From Gentiana macrophylla (lineage: Eukaryota > Streptophyta > Magnoliopsida > Gentianales > Gentianaceae), in contig CM047805.1 of assembly GCA_026214975.1 (NCBI GenBank), forward strand, positions 8,146,463 through 8,210,462: DNA of 64,000 bases, written 5' to 3'. Position numbers and translations under genes: made by a program. This document shows, one piece after another, positions 1 through 13,408 of the stretch (position 1 is the first letter of the stretch; the number at the start of each line of letters is the position of its first letter). Below the pieces are notes generated by a model. The model did not search any database, was not told the origin of the DNA, and saw only the letters and a program-made list of their open reading frames with translations.

Positions 1-107
1 GGAGCTAACGGGAATGGGATAATGCAAAAATAAAACTAGGTCACGTTCTTCATAACGGCATAGTACAACAATAAAATCTAACATAACAATAAAGCATTCA
101 CATCTAT

Positions 108-1775
108 TGTTGGACTTATTTTTTAACTTTTAGTGATGAGTGCCAGACTAGCTGTTATAGAGCAAAGGCAAAAAGATGTCTAGATCAAATGTATAGGCTT
201 ATTAGAGTTTGATCTTTGTATTTGTTTGATCAAACAAGCACTGTAAAAGGTCAGCTGACTTTCATCAGCAGACCTGTCTATGTCAGTAGACTAGTTTAGG
301 AACCTGCTGAAGAATGAAGGCTGAGGGCTCAAACTCAGTTATTGAGGGCTAAGGGATGAAACTTAGTATTTTAAGTCAAGGATATGGAATTAGAATTTAG
401 GGAAGTCTGTGATGACCTAAACTGATTGCATACACCTTGTGTACAAAGTCTAAGTTCCACAAGTTAAATGGTAATTGGAACATGGTTATAATTAAAATTG
501 TGTAATCTAACTTAATAATAAAAAATTAGATACAAGAGAAGTCAGCTGAAGTGTTTTTATAAACACAGCAACTTTGGTACAGCTGACTGATATGTATTTC
601 ATCAGACTAATACCCACAGGAACATGCTGATATATATCTCGAATTATTCAAAGGTTACATTGGAAGAATACAAGAATAAGGACATATAACAACCCCTGAT
701 TTTATCAAACAAATCAATGGTTAAGATTAAAGGGACGTTGGAAACAAAAATAGCTTTATCCAATGGATACAAGTCAAAGGGTGGACAGACTGAAAACTGT
801 CAAAAAGCAATCTGACAGTGTCAGTACTATGTACATGGACAGAATGCAAGTCAAGAAAAGGACAAGTCTGAAACGGCTTTGTTTGAATTTCAAACATAAG
901 TCACAAGGATTCCTACCTATAAATAGAGGACTCCTAATTCAGATACAAGTGATGAAAATTAAGGGTCTATCTTGAGCTATCAGATTTCAATCTATTAAAC
1001 ACCCTACTGATCCTACTGAACTTAAAGCTACTGATCCAGTAAACTTCTTCAAGTGTAATCTGCTATCAAGCTACATCAAGTTTACACACTTGAAGACCTC
1101 AAGCTGCTGATCATATCATCCTAATCAAGTCTTTGAAAAGTTGAATCACTTACTTGATTCAAACTTTCTTTTATAATAAATCTGCTGAAGACAGTGAAGC
1201 ATCTTTGGGTGTCAAGGACTGTTGTTTGTGGTGGAGCTGGTGAAGAGGCAATCCTACCCTTCAAGGACCAATGGAAGACTCTGGAGTAGCAATCCTACCT
1301 GTTCCAAGTGTTCAGTTTGTGAAGCCATAGTTATTGGTGAAGGACAAGAAACTTATGGATTTTTGTAACTGCTACCTCAAGGATCTCTAGTGAATTACCT
1401 CCAACATCACAGGAGAAGAGTGGACTGACAGAATTACACCACCTGGAACCACTATAAAAATTGGCTACTTACTTTCTGCATTTATATTCTGCATATAGTA
1501 TATCTAGCACATCAATCTACTGAACTACCAACTGAATCACACACATACACTACTGAGTATCTAATACTTGGTATCATATTTTAACAACAAGTAATAAGGC
1601 TTAATTTAAATATATTCCGCTGCAACAAATTCAGTAAAGTCAATAGTTAGCGAGACTCTCGAGTGATCACAGATTTCTTTGAAGTTCTTTGAGTTCGTCA
1701 CCTCCAAAAGTTTTAAGTGTTAAGTTTATTCAACCCCCCTCTAAACTTAACCAAAGCATTTTCAAGGGACCAACA
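108..1775 (+). mobile_element. SIRE-like Copia solo LTR, copy 1
   Basis: The sequence begins TGTTGGACTT and ends GGGACCAACA, so the ends are TG..CA with a short inverted repeat (tgttgg/ccaaca). It is bracketed by a perfect 5-bp target duplication, tctat (103-107 and 1776-1780). Near the 3' end it has the 'ttcaacccccctctaaact' text familiar from SIRE/Maximus-type Copia LTRs; this family call is from memory. A second copy at 44573-46327 shares long blocks and the same ends. There is no internal region, PBS or PPT, so it is a solo LTR left by LTR-LTR recombination. It interrupts the A0 leader, which resumes exactly after the second tctat. Confidence 0.85.
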
Positions 1776-2106
1776 TCTATCATATTGGTCGAGTCCATGA
1801 TCAATCGGGGTCCATATAATCGAATTATATCTACTATTTAATCTATACAATCACGTCTTCTGAAAGGGATTAATTTTTAAACTACTTCCGTCTTTATAGC
1901 ATCCAATCAATTAATTAATTAACTTTTAATTAATTATAATTCAATAATTTATTAACCATGTACTATATTGAAATTAAATACACAAAACAAAAACGGGGTG
2001 GGGTGGCGTCGGCACACCCCGTCGACATCACAAAGTGCCGGCCTTGCCACGCGGCAGTTTACACAGTGGCGGCGGCGCCTAGTCGCCTCCCAAGATTACT
2101 GCTTGC

Positions 2107-2239
<133 letters not shown>

Positions 2240-2277
2240 TGCTTATTGCTTAACCTCGAAGTTGGCTCCGATACCAC

Positions 2278-3007
2278 CGTTAGAAATTCAACGAGTAGCG
2301 AAGCGGAAAATTAAAATTTGATTTCCGATCTAAGGATCGACTTCGTTTAAACAATAAATATATAACGAGGAGGACAAAGATTATACCTTTCTCGATCTTA
2401 AAGATCGAATTTTTGACCGTCCGGTAGAAGTAGATGCACGTAAGCCGTCCAAGCGTCCGGCCTCTATCAGTTATCCACACGAACGCCTAGCTGGAATCCT
2501 CCCGGATTGCTATTAGAAAAATTCGACTGCTAGGTCGACATTTTTCTCCCACACAATACACTCTCTAAGAAGCTCTCTATTTTTGTCAATAACTATTAGC
2601 TCCTGGAATTATGATGTACAAAAGAGCTAGCCAACCCCTTTCTTATATAGGGAGAGTGGCGCCCCAATGTCTTCCCGAACTGATTGGGATTAGTTGCTAG
2701 TAGATTGATGAGAGAGAAAAACCTTCTCCTAATAAAATAAGGAAAATCTCTATAATTGATTTATCTAATTTATTTTAATATCTTACATTAAATAAAACTA
2801 AATATTGCCAATATTTATATTGAATATATTTATCTTATTACCATAATTCTATTTTCCAAAAATCAATTAATATCCAATATTAATATCATGGCAATATTAT
2901 TAATTAAATTGCACAATCCAAGTGTATCTAATACACATGTGACTTGTGCCCCATATGCCAATTAATTGGCTTCCAGAATATTCTTTAATTAATATAATTA
3001 ATATCTT
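2278..3007 (-). mobile_element. A0 5' LTR, first segment
   Basis: The segment begins at the PBS border with cgttagaaattc (TG decayed to CG). It carries the conserved LTR blocks: a 'gatcgacttcgttta' block, a 'ccgtccaagcg..tccggcctcta' block, and a TATA-like 'tatatagggagagtggcgcc' region. It stops at 3007-3012, where element A was inserted, and resumes at 31609. Compared with A, 2278-3012 is more diverged, which fits A0 being older. Confidence 0.75.
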
Positions 3008-3636
3008 GTATTTGTTAAGAAAACTATGCGGGAACGCATCGTAATTTAAAATTTGTTTCCTATCAGCCCAAGATCGACTCCGTTTAAGCAACAAACATAA
3101 TAAGCTAGTAGACGGTGGTTACCGTGCTTGATCTAAAAGATCGACGCTTTGACCGTCTAAGAAGAGTAGTGGTGCATGGAGCCACGCAAGCGTTCGGCCT
3201 CTACCGCTAGTCCATACGAACAACCCGCCGGAATCCACCATTGGATTGCTACTAGAAAAATCCGGTTGCTAGAATTCTCTCTCTCTAAATCTTTCTCTAA
3301 GAAGCTCTCTATTTTTCACAAGAAACTGTTAGTCTCTTAGAATTGTGATGTACAAAAAAGCAAGCCAAACCTCCCTTTATATAGGGTGACCTGCGCCTCA
3401 ATGTCTCCCAATCTGATTGGGATTAGCTTTCTAGTAGATTGAGGAGAAAGAAAACATTTTCCTAATAAAATAAGAAAAATATATTTGATTGCTTTATCTC
3501 ATTCAATTTAATATCTTATATTAAATATTTCCAAGATATTGTCAATATCTAATATTGACAATCTTTATCTTATTGCCATAAATCAATTTACACATGTGTA
3601 TATATCACATATATATATTACAAATATAAATCTATA

Positions 3637-4758
3637 TCCCTTCTACTTAATACAAAGAGAAGGGGGGATTTTGTGGAGATACCACGTGGCCCCCCTTATT
3701 GGTTCAGGATTTTTTTTTTTCATTAATCACATTTTTTGTTTTTTTCCCCCTTCCCTTTTATATCACATATATATTTCTATCCTATCTCCTCTCTATGATA
3801 CATTTGTGTGTGTATTTTTCCCGCCCTTTTTTGTGTACACAATATTGTGTGTCTATGTCGGTTTTTTGGGGAGTCATCGATTTTTCCTAATACTTAATAC
3901 AAAGACAAGGGGAGGCTATTGTGGGGCTGACACGTGGTACCTTTTTTATTTTATTTTTTAATATTTTTTTTTTGTATTGTGTTGTATTATTTTTCCGTTA
4001 TTGTATATTTTTGTGTTTTCTTTTCTTTCTCCATAGTTTTTTTTACGTAATCTAATATCGTTTGTATTATGCTTTCTTCTCCGAGATCCTTTATGTTTCT
4101 TACGTTTTTTATTTCTTATTTTATTGCCGTGGTTTTGAATTTTTTCGATTCCCGGTGTACGTTTCCTTACGATATGGGACTATTGTGGGGTTGACACGTG
4201 GCACCTTTTTATATATATATATATATATTTTTTTTGTATTGTGTCGTGTTATTTTTTCGTTATTGTATATTTTTGTGTTTTCTTTTCTTTCTTCGTAGTT
4301 TTTTTTACATAATCTAATATCGTTTGTATTATGCTTTCTTCTCCGGGATCCTTTATACTTCTTACGTTTTTTTTATTGCCGTGGTTTTGAATTTTTTCGA
4401 TTCCCGGTGTGCGTTTCCTTACGATTTTTAGATGATTTTACCTATCTCTCTTAAACCGTCTGCTTGCTTGATATCCCCATTCTTTTAACGATGATGTTTC
4501 GTGGTAGAAAGGTTTTTAGGTCCTTCTACCTTTTTCGTTGTGTTCGTTTATTGCTTTTCCCATACGCAACGTACGACGGTTTGTGCTCGTGCTATAATCG
4601 CGTTCATTTTATGTTCTCATCTCCGGAATGCTTTATGGTTGTTACAAACTCTTGAAACCGTGACAAAACACATTAAATACCACGACAAAACACAAACTTA
4701 ATACACCCGCAATACTGGAATGGGCATACACCGTGAATTGCACGGTTTCCTCAACTAG
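3637..4758 (+). mobile_element. Non-autonomous Helitron
   Basis: It starts TCCCTTCTACTTAATAC and ends TTCCTCAACTAG. A terminal hairpin ACCGTG-AATTG-CACGGT sits 8 bp before the CTAG end (about 4729-4758). It lies between host A and T with no target duplication. The empty site survives in the sister LTR: at about 12070 the uninterrupted text reads aaatctata|tataaatatac, which fixes both borders to the base. It is T-rich, has no credible protein, and contains an internal tandem duplication (3914-4426). Confidence 0.9.
3914..4426 (+). repeat. Tandem duplication of about 257-262 bp inside the non-autonomous Helitron
   Basis: The blocks around 'ctattgtggggctgacacgt' (3916), 'gtattgtgttgtatt' (3974), 'taatctaatatcgtttgtat' and 'cggtgtacgtttccttacga' each recur about 255-262 bp later with few changes. 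A third partial copy of the gtgg-ag-accacgtgg motif lies near 3673. Confidence 0.8.
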
Positions 4759-4824
4759 TATAAATATACATTTATCACAATTGTACGTGGACATGCATAT
4801 CTCATATGCATGTCACTCATGTGG

Positions 4825-4830
<6 letters not shown>

Positions 4831-4901
<71 letters not shown>

Positions 4902-4903
4902 CA
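4831..4903. repeat. AT microsatellite inside the 3' LTR of A
   Basis: Long (AT)n tract with one tac interruption. It matches the position in the sister LTR at which the 18-kb Helitron/geminivirus block is inserted, between 'caacaaatatat' and 'aatatcatatattaat'. Confidence 0.95.
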
Positions 4904-6115
4904 TATTAATATCATATATTAATAAATGGTAACACCATTAATTAAATTGGACAATCCAAGTGTATCTTATATACTCCAAAACAGCGCCACCTTTAGCCAA
5001 CAAATAGTCTTCCGAATATTCTTTAATTAATCAATATAATTAATATCTTGTATTTAATTTATTCATAATAAATAAATACCACCATATTAATTTATCATTA
5101 TAACACTTTATAGTCGAGATAAAACTTTCCGTATTTGGTTATCGCTATAACCGCATTTTAATCCGGCCGATAGGCTTCCGAATATGTTGGCCGTAGGTAC
5201 AAATTGAAAATTACGAAAATACCCTTCATACCTAATGATCACGGGATGGCGTCTAGAAAAACACCGTGACCCCCAATCATCGGAAGAGTCAAATGCAATG
5301 ACTACTACCTTTTATGTGAAACAGTTACCGTGTAAATAGAATCCTATCGTTGTAATAATATCCATACGGTCGTACGTCGAGTGTCAAGAATCAACGACCG
5401 TATTTTATAATCTGGATATCATGCTCTCTCGAATTAACTCATTTACTTCCACTTTGCAAAGATTCACGAGAGTAAGACATTTCTTATAAGAAGGCCCTTT
5501 CGGATATTCAACCCTACTAATAGGGTACGCGATTTCCAGACAACCAAACATGTATACTCCGCATGCTTCAATATCACACCCAGTCACTACCGCACAATGT
5601 CAAAGCATGATAATCCACACCGAGATGCCATGTAGACTCTGGTCCTAAGGAAAATTACACAACCGTCACATAGTGTGATACTTAACAGTGTAAGTGGGTC
5701 AGTCTAACGTATGCATTCTCTAATACATGTCGACGTACAGTCCAAGTGTCTCCACACTTCGATAGACAAGATCTATCCCGGCCTTTAAAGACAGAAGACA
5801 TCTAATACGTGTTAGCCTGTTTGTACTATCAATGCCCTGTTTAATAGTACATAAGTCTAGAGACATTTAAGTGTCAAACTTATTAAAGTGATTCGAGATC
5901 TCATAAACCATAATATCCTATCATTGTTTCTCTATCACAGTTTAATACTAAGGACGTTATCATATAACATTTCATCATTGGTTTTTTAAAAGAACAAATA
6001 TATTACAACAGAAAAGCCATTTATTATATATGTATAATTATAAAGAAATAGTGGAAATGATCCGACCCGGTCGGATCCGGTCCAACCCGATTGGGTTTAG
6101 GACACTATTTCAACA

Positions 6116-6130
6116 ATCTCCCACTTGGCC
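6116..6130 (-). other. Polypurine tract of element A
   Basis: Read on the minus strand this is ccaagtgggagat immediately before the LTR start tgttgaaatag. This is the usual Copia arrangement for priming second-strand synthesis and fixes the orientation of A. Confidence 0.8.
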
Positions 6131-9100
6131 TAAAACCAATCACTCGCACCCATAAGACCAAGTTGAAACACAAGAATCTTATGCAATACTCGCAACCAAC
6201 CTTAGCCGTGAACAGATCGCTATCTATGGGGACTCAGACTATCTTCATATAATGCTCCAAATGATCAAGTCAAAGGAACCTCCTCAACACACACATGAAT
6301 CTCCGAAGAGCCCCTGGTCCTTGCTTCAAGCAATGAATCCACTTACTATATCAGCTATATAGAAAAGGTGGAAGAACCGTACAAGTTTTAGGAATGAACC
6401 TTCTAGATCCATGTACTGCTCCCGCTACACATCCAAGGAACTACTGTGTTTAGGCCCAATTGTAGAATCTCCAGTGTTTTCTAACTAAGAACATTTCCAG
6501 CTCACTGTATCACTCAATCAAAGTGACTGCAAACCCAGATTGCAGCTCCCACTTGTCTAGGATATATGTCTGTATATTCATATTTATTTGATTCCATGTT
6601 TCGATAAACTAGTAAACCATCCTTAACGTGTTTAAGGATATTCTCGACATTCACCAGATTTACTTTCATACTTGTTCATGACTCTTCATGAACTATGAAC
6701 ATCTGGCAGTACTTTTATGATGGTTCCTATCGCAGTAGCAAAGGAAACCTTCCATAAGCATCATCTTTCACCTTATCTTTAGGACTAACGTCCTAACATA
6801 GATAGATCTTGAGAACACCGGCTAGCAGTATCTCTTGTCGTGATCTATGCTAAACTCTTTTAGCATCACATGTATATAGGTAAACTATAAACTCACAGCA
6901 GTTAAATCTATCACCATAGATTTTCAAAAATAAGAACTGCTAATCCAAGTGCTTTCGTAAAGACCTTGAACTTCCAAAAATTAATTGATGGTGACATAAG
7001 GTGATAATTCCTGAGAGAGATATCCAATACCTTACTCAAAAATTGTAACACACTCCCACTATCCCTCTTGCACATTGGGCATATCCCTTATTTTGACTAA
7101 ATCAAAATCCTTTGATTATCAAACAAAAAAATTGTCTGCAGAAACTTCTTTGAGTCCATAAATGGATCTCGTGGGCTCACATATCATGTTATCATCTATG
7201 AACATCGAGCTGTTTGCCCAACATCTTTAACACTATCATATAGCCATGATAGGAAGTTAGAACAAGTATAGTCTGAATAGAACCGGGCTCAGCCGGGAGC
7301 ATAAAGATAATTACAAGGTTTACACCCCGTACCGTACAGCCGTCACTATAGCCTTATGGTAATCATATTACTATCCATGTCAGCATTTCAGGGACATTCC
7401 CTCTAAGTAAGACAGACTAGGTTCACAACCTGGTTGTCATTGATGGAATCTAATTCAGATATTATGGGTCCTGGCCATATCTCTCAATCTTGCCTTTCAA
7501 ACATTCCTTCATAAGTCGTGAGATATTCATTCTTCAAGATGAACATACCCATAGACTTTTCAAGCTTGAGGTTATCCACAGACTTATAGAACATTTGTGT
7601 GCACTGAGCAGTGTTCTACACCTCATCGCAATGCGGCGCCTGCTCGTGTTCTAATGGTTGAATATCTCTTTGTGGTTCTTAAACTCTTTTGAGATCTATA
7701 TTTACTCCCACTGTTTCTTTTGGAAGGGACACTTCCTCTAGAATGCGGCATGTTGGGAGAAAAACAGTTTTGCTCCGCGGGTAAGTAATTAACATCTAGC
7801 GTACTTGCTACGATATCCCACAAAGTTGCACATGTCATACTAAGCTCTAAGCCATTCAGGCATCGTCTACTTACTAGAAGAATGACAACCCTAAATCATC
7901 GGTTAATATGGATTTGATGTCATTGATTCCATATCTGATATGAAATTTATTCAACCTTTATTCTTTGGAACTCGGTTAAGTATATGTATCGTATAAGGGC
8001 ACTTTCCCGAAACACGTAAGGGATACTTCGCATGGCTTACATCTCACCTTTATCATATAAAGTGTTGTTTCCATTTTAGGAACACAATCTAATTGCGTAT
8101 CCCAAAGATGGTATCCTTCAAGGGAGAATCAAATTCTATTTCAAACGACTTCTAAATCACCCTTCATGTATTAATTGCTTCAATCCAATTGGAGATTAAT
8201 TCCTAAGTAGCTCATCAATCTCATATTCGTACTAGCTCAAACTTTTTGGGCTTTCTGAATTGTTGTACTTCACCAAGTACATTCAACTATTGCTAAAAAT
8301 AGTCATAGAGATTAATAAACAATTATTTGTGGCATTAATTGTCATAAGCCAACAAACATCAGTATGCTTAGGCTTTAGACAACTTTCTAGATTTTATTAC
8401 CTTTTCATAAAAGGGTATTTTAGTCATCTTTAGATAATATACGCATTACGCACATGATTCATAATCACGCGGTTCAGACATCATCAGAATGACATTTGAT
8501 TATACGATTCTCTTCTACAGAGACTTTGTCTATAACAACCACAAAATATCAAGGATAACAGCCATATAAACATTTAGTTGAGATTTCATCACATATATCA
8601 ACAATATAGTGACACCAATCTAGTATGTCAGATTCATTGACCATGCAACTTTATCGGAACAACATTCATTCCTTACAATTGAATATGTCTGCTAAATCCT
8701 AAAAAATAACCGAACTCGTGTTCTTCATAAGAACCGGAACACAATAACGTTTAGTTAGTTCCTTTATCAGTTTACTAGATTCAGAATACGAAACCGAAAA
8801 TGTCGCAACATTTCTTCACCTTTCCGTATCTTTAAGTATTCCGTATTTAATCCTTCTAATTTAATCATACTCATAAGATATCATATATCTAAGAGTAGAC
8901 TTAAACTTAGATAGATTTATCTCAACATACTTGCTTAGGATAGAGACTTCGATAAGTTCTCTTACTTAAGCACATGCCCTAACTTTCCATTTTAATCCTT
9001 CAAGCTCCTGTAAATATTTCTTAATTTAGTCTTCATACGACTTAAGGAAACTCACAAGAATTGTGTCTTCAATTTTCTCATAAACGAAATCCAACATGTG

Positions 9101-11341
9101 TTAAATAGTCTATTTAACCCCTTTGAATCATATTCAAAACATGAACTACTTAATTTACTTTCAATCAATGATTAAAGAATTAAGTCGATACTTAAATCTT
9201 ACAATTTTGAAAACAACCTTTCCAATATTCGACGTGGTCATCCTTATCCAATCCATCTAATGTTTGAATAATCATTATCGTATGACGGAGTGACCCATTG
9301 GATATCGTTATGTCCAATATGTGAGGTTCCGTTAATAATTAAAGTCTTAGAGGGCTCCATCAAATATGTATCCTCCTTGTCTTCAACTACGAAAATGCGA
9401 TTGCTCGTGTCATTGTTTATTTTAAAAGGATTAAAATTACGTAACCATACTTGAGAACGTTTCTCAAAAGGTAACAGTCATAATTTGGTTTCAACAATCG
9501 AGAATAAAAACAAAGAAATAAAATTTGCTAAAACTACAACATAAAAATAAAGATAAAAGAGTGTTGTTGTTTATACATGCAAAATCAAAAATGGTTTTTT
9601 GGTTTATGATTTTGCTCCTACTAGTTAACTACTCTCAATTGGCTTTCAATAATCTTTTCAAAAAAATTTAGTGGCCAAGATCCCATCTAGTTACCCCAAT
9701 TCCCGACGAGGGCCAATCAACCGGAATAATTCGAAAGGTAGATAACACTTTACCAATCACATCTCTATGTGACTCTAGGTGGTTGACTAGTCAACTCTTT
9801 GACAATACACATCTTTATGTGGTATTCACCCCTTGCCTCTAGAATAAGACGGTTCCGACGGCGGCCAATCACCGCAATACTCTAGTCAAGGCATAACCCA
9901 ATATTCGCGAGATATCATACGATCATATCCTAATAACGATGATATACCCGAGGTAGGTCAACTCCCGACAAGGGCCGATTAATTGGATCCGAACAAGGGC
10001 TCTTCACCATCGCTATAATATTGGGAGACAACATTTTGACTTGATTTTTGTTGTGGAAGTATTCACGTAAATTAATTCATTTAATTAATTTTAATTACGG
10101 TCTAATCAAAAATATCTATCGCTATAGACATACATCATACACATTTATCTAGATCGTGCATAGTCATGCATATATCGTATCATATAAAATAAATACAAGC
10201 ACAAAATAAATAAATGCGTAAAGTAACTGGTATGATCCTTGACTTTTCCTAGGTGCGGTTTCGAATACAAACTGACAAAACCGCGGGTCACAATCTAAAG
10301 GTAGCTGCAACAACCAATAGGATCTTTAATGCGTCATTCTCCAATGTGATCTTTATTTCGTCTTTCTTTGGTCTCCATCTTCCGCTCCATTCTTGTTACA
10401 TAAATTTTATCAATAAAATAAATACACCCACCGCACACGGGGGGAGCTAACGAGAATGGGATAATGGAGAAAATAAACTAGGTCAAGTTCTTCATAACAG
10501 CCTAGGACAATTTTTAAACCAACGGAAATATAAATCATTCACATCTATCATATTGGTCGTGTCCATTATCAATCGGGGTCCATATAATCATATTATATCT
10601 ACACAATATCTAATCTATACAATAACATCTTATAAAAAAGATAAAATTAAAACTTAACAACTTGCGTCTTAATTAATCGATTAGCGTTTAATCTATTAAA
10701 TAACCCAATAAATTAATTAACATTTAATTATTTAATGATTTTAATCGAACTAAAATTAATGATTAATTTTAAAACGATTTCAATTTTAATTTTAATTAAT
10801 TAGAACTATTCCAAAAATAAATCAAAATTAAAATTAAGTCTCTTTTGTTTTTTTCCTTTTGATTCATAATCAACAAGGATGCTTTTAGTTTCCTCAACCA
10901 AAAGACTCCAACCTTGGCCCTTTCCAAAATCAATATTTTGAAAAGTGTCTAGGCCTATTCCAGATTTTGACCTAGATTATTTAAAGGCAAATCATATTAC
11001 CAATTAATGTCATGTGGAATCCAATGGTCCAAACTATTTGAACCATTAGTTAGCCACATACCAACTAAACAAAGAGATATCAATCACAACTATGAACCAT
11101 ATTGAATTCACAAATACACAAACAAAAATATTTGGAGATCCACCACTTTGACCAGTCAACCGATGCCGGCAGCAGGTTGCCCCGCCGCCGCTGCCGACCG
11201 GCCGCCAGTCAGCCGAGAACCACCCGATCTCGTTTTTTTGTGTGTGTATCGTTTTACGAATCATAAATCTTTCATCTTTTAATTATGTGATTTACAGGAT
11301 AAATTTAACTACGCAAATTTACATGCTTATTGCTTAAGCTC

Positions 11342-11361
11342 GAAGCTCGCTCTGATACCAC
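11342..11361 (-). other. Primer-binding site of element A
   Basis: The minus strand reads TGGTATCAGAGC immediately after the LTR. It is complementary to the 3' end of initiator-methionine tRNA, the usual primer of plant Copia elements. Confidence 0.85.
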
Positions 11362-12160
<799 letters not shown>

Positions 12161-12177
12161 GCCGCTGGCCCATTGGT

Positions 12178-13105
12178 TTAATAAAATGGTTCTTTTATTT
12201 CTAAATGTATTACATTACCCTGTGCCCATTCAGTGAACCTTGTATTATCCCTTTTTATAGCTATTTTGTATCTCTGATCTGGGTTACATAATACAATACA
12301 TGGTATCCCCCCTGGTACTATTTTTTTTCTTACAATACTTATCATTTACAATAAAGTCTCTTTGAGCACCTAACAATTCTTTCTTGTAAGAAAAAAAATT
12401 TAAGGGGAGAAGATCGATCAGTTTCTAATACGTCTAGCATATTATAAAAACGTTCATTAAGTTCTATATTAGTTACTTCATGTGCCCACTCAACATTTTC
12501 TTGGGTTGCATGTTGTCCTACAGAAGTTTTTAGGTTTTATATGCTTGCCAAAAATAAATTTTGGTGAACCCAGTCTGTTAACGCTTGGGGGATGTTAATA
12601 AAGCTTGTCCATCTGGGCTCGTATTGTGGTTGTATTTCAGGCCATCTGGAATTGGCTGCATATTCCAGATTTCTTAGCTGGGTAGCCCAGATGAACGGTA
12701 GTTCCACTTGTACTCTAGAAAGGAAGTCAGATTTGGATGTGGACTCATTTATTATTGATGTCCATATGTCATCCCTATTCTTCTTTTCTGAACTTCGTTT
12801 TTCTTGGTATACACCCCTTTCCTCAAATATCCCCCCCTTTAGCTATGTATTCTACTACGTTTTCATCACTTTTGGGTATTTGAGTGTTGGGGTGATATGA
12901 TCGTATCCCATTTGGGTCTTTGATGTCAAAGAACCTAGTATCCCTAGTATCCAACTTTTTTTTAAGTTGAACTAGGCAATGCAAATGAGGTTCCCCATCA
13001 GCATGATTTTCAGTACAGACTCTAGCATAAAAAATGTCTAGGAATTTAAGTAAATTAAACAAAAAATCTGCGATTAATAGCACGAAATTTAGCCAACCTT
13101 CGCAT
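12178..13105 (-). pseudogene. Geminivirus-type replication-associated protein (Rep), decayed
   Basis: Rep nicks and rejoins the viral origin and acts as a helicase. Readable pieces in order on the minus strand follow. A possible N-terminal stub begins at the ATG at 13105. The nuclease domain, 12823-13083, holds motif II (Gly-Glu-Pro-His-Leu-His, histidines at 12979-12987) and motif III with the catalytic Tyr (Tyr-Ile-Ala-Lys, 12838-12849). The oligomerisation/linker part, 12537-12830, matches Rep up to the start of the helicase. The C-terminal helicase is spread over 12178-12536 and includes the motif-C-like Leu-Cys-Asn-Pro near 12275. Breaks are a deletion after the N-terminal stub that removes motif I, a frameshift in the C7 run near 12831-12837, a stop at 12537, loss of the Walker A loop at about 12525-12540, and further frameshifts near 12350-12400 and in the T8 run near 12328. 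The stop at 12178 is 17 bp from the block border. No functional Rep is possible. Confidence 0.88.
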
Positions 13106-13408
13106 TAACAGAAACTGATTCCTCTGATCCATGAACAAAGGGCCTTGACAGACAAATTTCTCCCTGCCTCTTGACAGCCCTTAAAAATGTGCAATTGTGA
13201 CGAAATCCAAAGATCTGCAAGACATCGCTCTTGATCCTTCCCAACTCGTGGGATATTCGTCCACATCATATATACGTGAACCCATTTAAAATAGTTATTA
13301 AATTTAAGACTGTTGTGAATAAACAGATGATAAGCCACAAATTATAACTTACACAGATTTCTTTCATGGAATGACTGAAAGACTAAACTGTCAAAGAAGG
13401 TATACTTA
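13106..13408 (-). other. Unassigned spacer between Rep remnant and movement-protein ORF
   Basis: A minus-strand ORF of 77 codons (13105-13338) spans most of it, but I do not recognise the product. It could be a relic of another viral gene, an intron-like segment or chance. Nothing else is visible. Confidence 0.35.

Larger units (their letters stand above)
3013..6115 (-). mobile_element. 3' LTR of Copia element A
   Basis: In plus-strand order it begins tgttaagaaaac and ends actatttcaaca. It aligns in blocks with the split 5' LTR (11362-12160 and 30489-31608) and with LTR B (16093-18040, inverted). It is longer than its partner because of the non-autonomous Helitron at 3637-4758 and a long AT microsatellite at 4831-4903. 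The end next to the internal region carries the family signature ggtcggatccggtccaaccc (about 6070-6089). Confidence 0.85.
6116..11361 (-). pseudogene. Decayed Copia gag-pol internal region of element A
   Basis: No long ORF survives on the minus strand. The clearest relic is the reverse-transcriptase signature Ser-Ile-Tyr-Gly-Leu-Lys, encoded at about 7149-7166. It is preceded by degenerate sequence and followed within tens of codons by stops. A short readable stretch at 7623-7838 matches the equivalent text of element B near 21370-21460. The region ends at the PPT (6116) and begins at the PBS (11361). A GC-rich patch at 11160-11225 and AT-rich leader fill 10440-11341. Stops and frameshifts are spread evenly, so A cannot make its own proteins. 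I could not place protease or integrase with confidence. Confidence 0.6.

Noticed and set aside
3539..4701. Several plus ORFs rich in Phe and Tyr
   Set aside because: T-rich non-autonomous Helitron DNA; the peptides are low complexity and the tandem duplication explains their similarity.
12161..12180. Search for a canonical Helitron 3' end (hairpin plus CTRR) at the left border
   Set aside because: The minus strand ends GCCAGCGGC before TATATA, with no CTRR and only a very short hairpin; not called as a terminus.
12592..12900. Plus-strand 102-codon ORF
   Set aside because: Antisense shadow of the Rep linker region, which has clear family similarity on the minus strand.
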